A DNA stretch of 16,786 nt from Chloroflexota bacterium (lineage in GTDB: Bacteria; Chloroflexota; Anaerolineae; Anaerolineales; Villigracilaceae): assembly GCA_021796315.1 (NCBI GenBank), contig JAJYOH010000064.1:1-16786 (forward strand), read 5' to 3'. Within the stretch, counting starts at the first letter, position 1. Every line of letters starts with the position of its first letter. Positions 9,758-14,485 of this stretch are shown here, piece after piece. Below the pieces are notes generated by a model. That model saw nothing but the letters and a program-made list of their open reading frames with translations, was not told the DNA's origin and did no database searches. A program made the position numbers and the translations under genes.

Positions 9758-9776
9758 CGACTGAAGTCGTTACTAC
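9755..9776 (-). repeat. Right REP hairpin of the RAYT element, containing the stop codon
   Basis: TAACGAC and GTCGTTA form a 7-bp stem around TGAA, followed by CTAC (9773-9776), the complement of the GTAG head. The stem begins with the TAA stop of the transposase gene. Read on the - strand it has the same layout as the left repeat. Confidence 0.75.
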
Positions 9777-9784
9777 GATTATTT

Positions 9785-10807
9785 ATGAAAACTTCCGACT
9801 TTGATTATCGCCTCCCTGAATCGTCCATCGCGCAGACGCCTGCTGAGCCGCGCGATTCTTCGCGACTCTTGATTCTCGACCGCGCCTCGGGACGGATCGA
9901 ACACCGCCTCTTTCGGGACCTTGGCCTTTACCTGCATTCGAACGATCTCCTCGTTCTGAATCAGACTCGCGTCATCCCAGCCCGAATTTATGCGCGCAAG
10001 CAAACCGGCGGACGCATCGAATTGCTTTTGCTCCGTCGCCGCGACGCGTTAACGTGGGAAGCTTTGGTTGGTGGAAAAGGTTTGAAAACGGCGAGCCGGG
10101 TCAAGGTCGAGGATGGACCCGAAGCCGAGGTTGTGGAAATCCTCGAAGGCTCCGAACGTCTCATCCGTTTTGGCGAACCTATCGAGCCGTATTTTCCCAA
10201 AGTTGGGAACGTGCCGCTTCCGCCGTACATCCACGAAAAATTAAACGACCCCGAACGCTATCAGACGGTTTACGCTCACGAGCCGGGCTCTGCTGCCGCG
10301 CCGACGGCTGGCCTGCATTTCACGCCGCGTTTGCTGGATGAACTTAAATCGAATGGCGTGAAAATTGCTTACGTTACTCTGCACGTTGGGCTGGACACGT
10401 TTGCGCCCGTGACTGAAGACGATCCCGAAGAACATAAAATTCATACGGAATGGTGCGAACTTTCTCAAGAAACTGCGGAGCTAATTAATCAAACAAAACA
10501 AAATGGCGGGCGCGTAATCGCAGTTGGAACGACTTCTGTGAGAACGCTCGAAAGTGCAGCATCACTCAATACAGAACATGGATCATCGATTACTGCATTC
10601 ACCGGCTCAACTTCCATTTTTATTTTGCCGGGCTACCAATTCAAAATTGTGGATGCGATGATTACAAATTTCCATCTGCCCAAGTCCACGTTGATTATGC
10701 TGGTCAGCGCATTTGCAGGGCGCGGGAAAATTTTATCTGCTTATGAAACCGCCATTCAGGAAGGTTATCGTTTTTATTCTTTTGGGGATGCCATGTTAAT
10801 TGTTTGA
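9785..10807 (+). CDS. queA: S-adenosylmethionine:tRNA ribosyltransferase-isomerase
   Basis: Transfers and isomerises the ribosyl part of SAM onto 7-aminomethyl-7-deazaguanine in tRNA, giving epoxyqueuosine, the penultimate step of queuosine synthesis. 340 residues, full length. Family motifs: MKTSDFDYRLPESSIAQTPAEPRDSSRLL at the start (recognisable across bacteria), SAAAPTAGLHFT (~173-184), VTLHVGLDTFAPV, GTTSVRTLES, NFHLPKSTLIMLVSAFAG and the ending YRFYSFGDAMLI. Only 8 bp separate the RAYT element from the ATG, there is no Shine-Dalgarno, and a weak TACGAT (9774-9779) sits at leaderless distance. Its original upstream region appears to be the one in front of the broken copy at 9029. Expression may now depend on the RAYT end or on readthrough. 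Confidence 0.94.
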   Translation: MKTSDFDYRLPESSIAQTPAEPRDSSRLLILDRASGRIEHRLFRDLGLYLHSNDLLVLNQTRVIPARIYARKQTGGRIELLLLRRRDALTWEALVGGKGLKTASRVKVEDGPEAEVVEILEGSERLIRFGEPIEPYFPKVGNVPLPPYIHEKLNDPERYQTVYAHEPGSAAAPTAGLHFTPRLLDELKSNGVKIAYVTLHVGLDTFAPVTEDDPEEHKIHTEWCELSQETAELINQTKQNGGRVIAVGTTSVRTLESAASLNTEHGSSITAFTGSTSIFILPGYQFKIVDAMITNFHLPKSTLIMLVSAFAGRGKILSAYETAIQEGYRFYSFGDAMLIV

Positions 10808-10842
10808 AAATTCTAATCTTTTATCTTGCAGGTCCGCAAACG

Positions 10843-10858
10843 TGCTAACATAAGTTCA
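10843..10858 (+). promoter_or_regulatory. Extended -10 promoter giving a probably leaderless transcript
   Basis: TGCTAACAT (10843-10851) is an extended -10 box; the expected start 7 bp later is base 10858, the A of the glycosylase ATG. There is no Shine-Dalgarno. It is the same arrangement as at ruvB. Confidence 0.5.
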
Positions 10859-11559
10859 TGCAATCCCAACTTGATAAATTGAACAAGGAAATTATTGCCT
10901 GTCGCAAATGTCCGCGCCTGGTTGCGTGGCGCGAGGAAGTTGCGCGTGTAAAACGCAAAGCTTATCTTGATTGGGATTATTGGGGCAGGCCGGTTCCCGG
11001 CTTTGGCGATCCGAGCGCGCGCGTGCTTGTCGTCGGACTTGCTCCCGGCGCTCACGGCTCCAACCGCACCGGACGTCAATTCACCGGCGATGCCTCGGGA
11101 AGCTTTCTCTTCCCGGCGTTGTATCGTGCGGGGTTCGCGAGTCAGCCAGATGCAACAGGGCGCGATGATGGCTTGACCTTGCACGATATATACATCACAG
11201 CTTCCGGTCGCTGTGCGCCGCCGGACAACAAACCAACGCTCGAAGAATTGAATAATTGCCAGCCTTATCTCGAACGCGAACTTGAAATTCTCAAACCCAA
11301 AGTGATCGTTTGTCTTGGTCGCATTGCGTTTGAAAGAATTCTCAAAATATATTCTGTGCGCGGCTCGTCGTTTAAATTTTCTCATGGCGCCCTTCATAAA
11401 CTAAGGACTGACTCGCTGAAAACTGATCACTGGTTATTGTGCTCTTATCATCCCAGCCAGCAAAATACATTGACTGGAAAACTGACGGCCGAGATGTTCG
11501 ACCAAATTTGGAAAAAAACGAAAGAGTTACTCGATGATCGAATTGCTTCATCCAGGTGA
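10858..11559 (+). CDS. Uracil-DNA glycosylase, family 5 (UdgB)-like, with [4Fe-4S] cysteines
   Basis: Removes uracil and perhaps other deaminated bases from DNA, starting base excision repair. 233 residues. Cys15 and Cys18 (ACRKCPRL), Cys119 and Cys134 are placed to bind the iron-sulfur cluster of family 4/5 enzymes. Motif A is GLAPGAHGSNRTGRQFTGD (60-78); the polar Asp/Glu of family 4 is absent and the AHG-NRTGR-FTGD form is that of family 5. The second active-site motif is SYHPSQQNTLTGKLT (196-210). The last 26 bp overlap the next gene in another frame, which indicates translational coupling. It heads an operon with the peroxiredoxin-like and S51-like genes. Confidence 0.88.
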   Translation: MQSQLDKLNKEIIACRKCPRLVAWREEVARVKRKAYLDWDYWGRPVPGFGDPSARVLVVGLAPGAHGSNRTGRQFTGDASGSFLFPALYRAGFASQPDATGRDDGLTLHDIYITASGRCAPPDNKPTLEELNNCQPYLERELEILKPKVIVCLGRIAFERILKIYSVRGSSFKFSHGALHKLRTDSLKTDHWLLCSYHPSQQNTLTGKLTAEMFDQIWKKTKELLDDRIASSR

Positions 11560-12010
11560 ACCTGCGCCTGAATTTGAACTCCAGGATATAAACGGACATC
11601 TTGTTCGCCTTTCAGATTTTCACGGCAAGCCGATTGTGCTGGCCTTCCTGCGCGGCTTTCTCTGACCGTTTTGCCGCGCGCAGTTGGCGCGTCTACGCGA
11701 TGATTATTCGGAGTTTACGAGTCGCGGCGCAGAGATTCTTGCTATTGGACCGAATGGATTAAATGAGTTTCGTGCGTATTGGGACGCGGAAAAACTTCCA
11801 TTTATCGGCATGCCCGATGCGGGTCACGCGGTGGCGAGGCGCTATAAACAGAATGTCAATATTTTTAAATTTGGCCGGATGCCGCTCGTGATCGTTGTTG
11901 ATAAGAATGGAATCATTCGCTACGCTCATCAAGGTGAGTCGATGTCGGATATTCCTGAAAATAAAATCCTGCTCGAGGTAATAGACCAACTGAACGCGGC
12001 ATCCAAATAA
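11534..12010 (+). CDS. Peroxiredoxin-like thioredoxin-fold protein with in-frame UGA (probable selenocysteine)
   Basis: Reading from the ATG at 11534, the frame has one internal TGA at 11663-11665 and then continues to TAA at 12008-12010, giving 158 residues if UGA is read as an amino acid. Both sides fit one AhpC/TSA-type protein: PGEPAPEFELQDINGHLVRLSDFHGKPIVLAFLRGF before it, PFCRAQLARL and IFKFGRMPLVIVVDKNGIIRYAHQGESMSDIP after it. Relatives have C-P-[FY]-C after the LRGF-type strand; here the UGA is exactly the first Cys position (residue 44), giving U-P-F-C with Cys47. A hairpin lies just downstream. UGA is a stop in neighbouring genes, so a UGA=Trp code is unlikely. The likely role is thiol-dependent peroxide or disulfide reduction in the cytoplasm. 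A nonsense mutation or sequencing error is the main alternative. The weak ribosome site is AAAGAG (11521-11526); the start overlaps the glycosylase gene. Confidence 0.75.
11663..11692 (+). promoter_or_regulatory. Candidate bacterial SECIS element after the UGA codon
   Basis: Sixteen bases after the TGA, CGCGC (11677-11681) and GCGCG (11687-11691) pair around the loop AGTTG, with one more G-U pair outside. A short stable stem and a small loop with G in its first two positions, 16-37 nt after UGA, is the bacterial SECIS pattern. A competing CGCG/CGCG hairpin exists at 11688-11699, so the fold needs testing. Confidence 0.5.
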
Positions 12011-12011
12011 C

Positions 12012-13046
12012 ATGACTTTGGGACAATTTGCTTTTCTTGGTTCGGGCGAGACTTCGCTGGCAGGCGGGCGCATCTTTGAGATGTTGGCGCGCTCTTTGCC
12101 CCAGCCCCTGCGGATCGCCATTCTGGAAACTCCTGCGGGCTTTGAGCTTAACTCGCATCAAGTCGCTGGACGTGTGGCGGACTTCCTGAAAACGCGGCTT
12201 CAAAACTACACCCCGACCATTGACGTGGTCCCGGCGCGCAAACGCGGCACGCCGTTCAGCCCCGACGAACCATCCATTCTTAAATTCCTGTTATATGCAA
12301 ACTTGATTTTCATGGGGCCGGGCAGTCCGACGTATGCCATTCGTCAATTGCAGGGAAGCCTGGCTTGGGAAATTGTCCGCGCCCGCCATCGTCTCGGCGC
12401 GACGCTGGCTTTTGCGTCTGCTGCGACCATTTCGATTGGCGCCTGGGCGCTGCCTGTTTATGAAATTTATAAAGTCGGTGAAGATGTGCATACCAAGACA
12501 GGCCTGAATCTTTTCGACGACTTTGGCTTGCACCTCTCTCTTGTTCCGCATTGGAACAATGCCGATGGCGGCGATGACCTGGATACCAGCCGTTGTTTTG
12601 TGGGCATGGAACGATTTGACGAGTGGTGTAAAAGTCTGCCTGATGAAAATATCACCGTTGGCCTCGATGAGCATACCGGTTTTGTGATTGACTTTGAAAT
12701 GGGTCAATGTGAAATTAGCGGAGTGAGTTCTGTTTCTTTGGTGCGCGATTGCGAAGCGAAAATCTATCCGGCAGGTACAAAATTTCCATTGAGTGCGTTG
12801 GGAAATTTTGTTTCGCCTGATCCCCTCGATTATGGAATTCGTCCCGAGGTGTGGGAGATGGTCGTTAATGCGCCGCCGCTCGATGACGATAAACCATCCG
12901 CAGATGTGTTGGCCTTGTTGGAGAAACGTCAGCAGGCGCGCGCAAATAAAAATTGGGCGGAGTCGGATCGCATCCGCGATCAGATCGCCGCGCTGGGTTG
13001 GGTGGTGCAGGATACAAAAGACGGATATAAATTTGTGAAGCCATAA
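12012..13046 (+). CDS. Peptidase S51/cyanophycinase-like domain fused to a cysteinyl-tRNA synthetase-like C-terminal tail
   Basis: 344 residues. Residues ~5-265 look like a class-I glutamine-amidotransferase fold of the S51 type: FLGSGETSLAGG at the start, IAILETPAGFE, FMGPGSPTYAIRQL, a nucleophile-elbow-like FASAATISIG with Ser136, His180 in VPHWNNADGG, and GLDEHTGFVID (217-227), close to the IDExTA motif of cyanophycinases. The usual G-x-S-A-G elbow reads F-A-S-A-A, so peptidase activity is uncertain. Residues ~298-344 (VLALLEKRQQARANKNWAESDRIRDQIAALGWVVQDTKDGYKF) match the extreme C-terminus of CysRS. No CysRS catalytic core (HIGH, KMSKS) is present. The start is 1 bp after the stop of the selenoprotein-like gene, so they share an operon. 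Function unknown. Confidence 0.75.
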   Translation: MTLGQFAFLGSGETSLAGGRIFEMLARSLPQPLRIAILETPAGFELNSHQVAGRVADFLKTRLQNYTPTIDVVPARKRGTPFSPDEPSILKFLLYANLIFMGPGSPTYAIRQLQGSLAWEIVRARHRLGATLAFASAATISIGAWALPVYEIYKVGEDVHTKTGLNLFDDFGLHLSLVPHWNNADGGDDLDTSRCFVGMERFDEWCKSLPDENITVGLDEHTGFVIDFEMGQCEISGVSSVSLVRDCEAKIYPAGTKFPLSALGNFVSPDPLDYGIRPEVWEMVVNAPPLDDDKPSADVLALLEKRQQARANKNWAESDRIRDQIAALGWVVQDTKDGYKFVKP

Positions 13047-13092
13047 CAATGCAGGAACAGGCAATTGCTCGTTCCTGCATTGTTGTTTGTCC
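13045..13092 (+). terminator. Terminator hairpin after the repair/redox operon
   Basis: A perfect 14-bp stem (13045-13058 with 13071-13084; left arm AACAATGCAGGAAC) encloses a 12-nt loop, starts at the end of the preceding stop codon and is followed by the T-rich GTTTGTCC. Confidence 0.7.
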
Positions 13093-13110
13093 GACAAACT
13101 GCGATAAAAT
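13083..13110 (+). promoter_or_regulatory. Possible promoter of the pyrimidine phosphorylase gene
   Basis: TTGTTT (13083-13088), a 16-bp spacer and TAAAAT (13105-13110); the leader then carries the Shine-Dalgarno AGGAGA (13117-13122). The -35 box overlaps the terminator tail of the previous operon. Confidence 0.4.
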
Positions 13111-13127
13111 GAGGGCAGGAGAATCGT

Positions 13128-14423
13128 ATGCGCGCAGTAGACATCATCATCAAAAAACGCGAAAAAGGGGAATTGACCCAGGAAGAAATCAACTTCTTTG
13201 TGCAGGGATTTGTCCGTGGCGACATTCCTGATTACCAGGTTTCAGCCTGGGCCATGGCTGTTCTTCTCAATGGGATGACGCCTCAGGAAACAACTGATCT
13301 GACTTTGGCCATGGTTCTATCCGGCCGAATCCTTGACCTGACTGGCGTGGTCGATATTGCCGTCGATAAGCATTCATCCGGTGGCGTCGGAGATAAAACA
13401 ACTTTGGTGGTCTTGCCCATCGTCGCGGCTTGCGGATTGCCGGTCGGAAAAATGTCCGGGCGCGGACTTGGCTTCAGCGGCGGCACGCTCGATAAAATGG
13501 AATCCATTCCCGGCTATCGCGTCGAATTGAACACGGATGAATTCAAGGCGCAACTCAAAGATAAAGGCATCGTCCTCGCCGGTCAATCTCTTGACCTGGC
13601 TCCGGCGGACGGCAAACTGTATTCTCTGCGCGATGTGACGGGGACGGTTCCATCCATTCCGTTGATTGCGTCATCCATCATGAGCAAAAAAATCGCGGCG
13701 GGCGCGCAGGCCATTGTGCTGGACGTGAAAGTCGGCAACGGCGCATTCATGGAAACGCTCGAAGAGGCGCGTGTACTTGCCGACCTGATGACGAAGATCG
13801 GCGATCTTGCGGGACGAAAAACGGTGTGCCTGCTTTCAGATATGAATCAGCCGCTTGGGCATGCAGTCGGCAATGCGCTCGAAGTCAAGGAAGCAATTGA
13901 TTCGCTCAAAGGCGGCGGGCCGGCGGATTTCCGCGAGCATTGCCTGCATGTCAGCGCGCATATGCTGGTCATTGGTCAGCGCGCCAGGGATTTGGATGAG
14001 GGCCGCGCGATGGCTGAAAAGGCCATTGCAAACGGCTTGGCCTTTGAGAAATTTCGCGTGCTGGTGCGGGCGCAGGGTGGTGATGTTTCTTATGTGGATA
14101 ATCCCGATAAGCTGGCGCGCGCTAAATTTGTCGAGGTGATAAATGCGCCTCGAAGCGGGGTCCTGTCACAGGTCGATGCGCGAAGCGTGGGTGAGGCTTC
14201 GGTGGCGCTTGGGGCGGGTCGCGCCAAGAAATCAGATGCGGTCGATCATGCCGTCGGTTTTATTATCCATCACAAAGTCGGCGAGCATGTTGCAAAGGAT
14301 GAGCCGTTGTTCACCGTCCATGCCAACGATGAGAAAAAGCTGGCCGAAGCGCGGGAACGAGTCTCTGCCGCGCACGTTATCGGCGACAAGATTGTCTCAC
14401 CGCTTCCGCTTTTTTACGAGTAA
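13128..14423 (+). CDS. pdp: Pyrimidine-nucleoside (thymidine) phosphorylase
   Basis: Splits thymidine or uridine with phosphate into the base and (deoxy)ribose-1-phosphate, for nucleoside salvage; cytoplasmic dimer. 431 residues, almost the length of Bacillus Pdp. An alpha domain (1-65) is followed by the phosphate-binding KHSSGGVGDKTTL (81-93), GRGLGFSGGTLDKMESIPGY (111-130), and the base-binding residues Arg168, Ser183 and Lys187 (YSLRDVTGTVPSIPLIASSIMSKK), which match Arg171, Ser186 and Lys190 of the E. coli thymidine phosphorylase. LDVKVGNGAFM (199-209) and the C-terminal hairpin domain (AVGFIIHHKVGEHVAKDEPLFTVHA) complete it. The Shine-Dalgarno AGGAGA supports the start. Specificity for uridine versus thymidine cannot be read here, so deoA is a possible alternative name. 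Confidence 0.92.
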   Translation: MRAVDIIIKKREKGELTQEEINFFVQGFVRGDIPDYQVSAWAMAVLLNGMTPQETTDLTLAMVLSGRILDLTGVVDIAVDKHSSGGVGDKTTLVVLPIVAACGLPVGKMSGRGLGFSGGTLDKMESIPGYRVELNTDEFKAQLKDKGIVLAGQSLDLAPADGKLYSLRDVTGTVPSIPLIASSIMSKKIAAGAQAIVLDVKVGNGAFMETLEEARVLADLMTKIGDLAGRKTVCLLSDMNQPLGHAVGNALEVKEAIDSLKGGGPADFREHCLHVSAHMLVIGQRARDLDEGRAMAEKAIANGLAFEKFRVLVRAQGGDVSYVDNPDKLARAKFVEVINAPRSGVLSQVDARSVGEASVALGAGRAKKSDAVDHAVGFIIHHKVGEHVAKDEPLFTVHANDEKKLAEARERVSAAHVIGDKIVSPLPLFYE

Positions 14424-14437
14424 AATAGCGTATAGGC

Positions 14438-14466
14438 TTGCGTATTTTTTAAGAATCAGGCATACT
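14438..14466 (+). promoter_or_regulatory. Possible promoter of the TPR/PxWL protein gene
   Basis: TTGCGT (14438-14443), a 17-bp spacer and CATACT (14461-14466), 19 bp before the start codon; GGAG at 14473-14476 can act as Shine-Dalgarno. Confidence 0.35.
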
Positions 14467-14485
14467 TGGAGCGGAGCGCTCTTTC

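Larger units (their letters stand above)
9108..9776 (+). mobile_element. REP/RAYT element (669 bp)
   Basis: A GTAG-headed hairpin at the left end (9108-9127) and a CTAC-ended hairpin at the right end (9755-9776) are inverted copies of each other and enclose one IS200-like tyrosine transposase gene. The interior looks richer in A+T than its neighbours. The element lies between a broken and an intact copy of the queA start. Confidence 0.75.

Noticed and set aside
11663..11665. UGA read as Trp through a variant genetic code
   Set aside because: TGG is used freely for Trp, TGA ends other genes in the window, and relatives have Cys, not Trp, at this site.
11684..12010. A separate 108-residue protein starting at TTG 11684
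   Set aside because: It lacks the N-terminal half of the thioredoxin fold, has no ribosome site, and its sequence continues exactly from the frame before the UGA. It is the C-terminal part of the probable selenoprotein.
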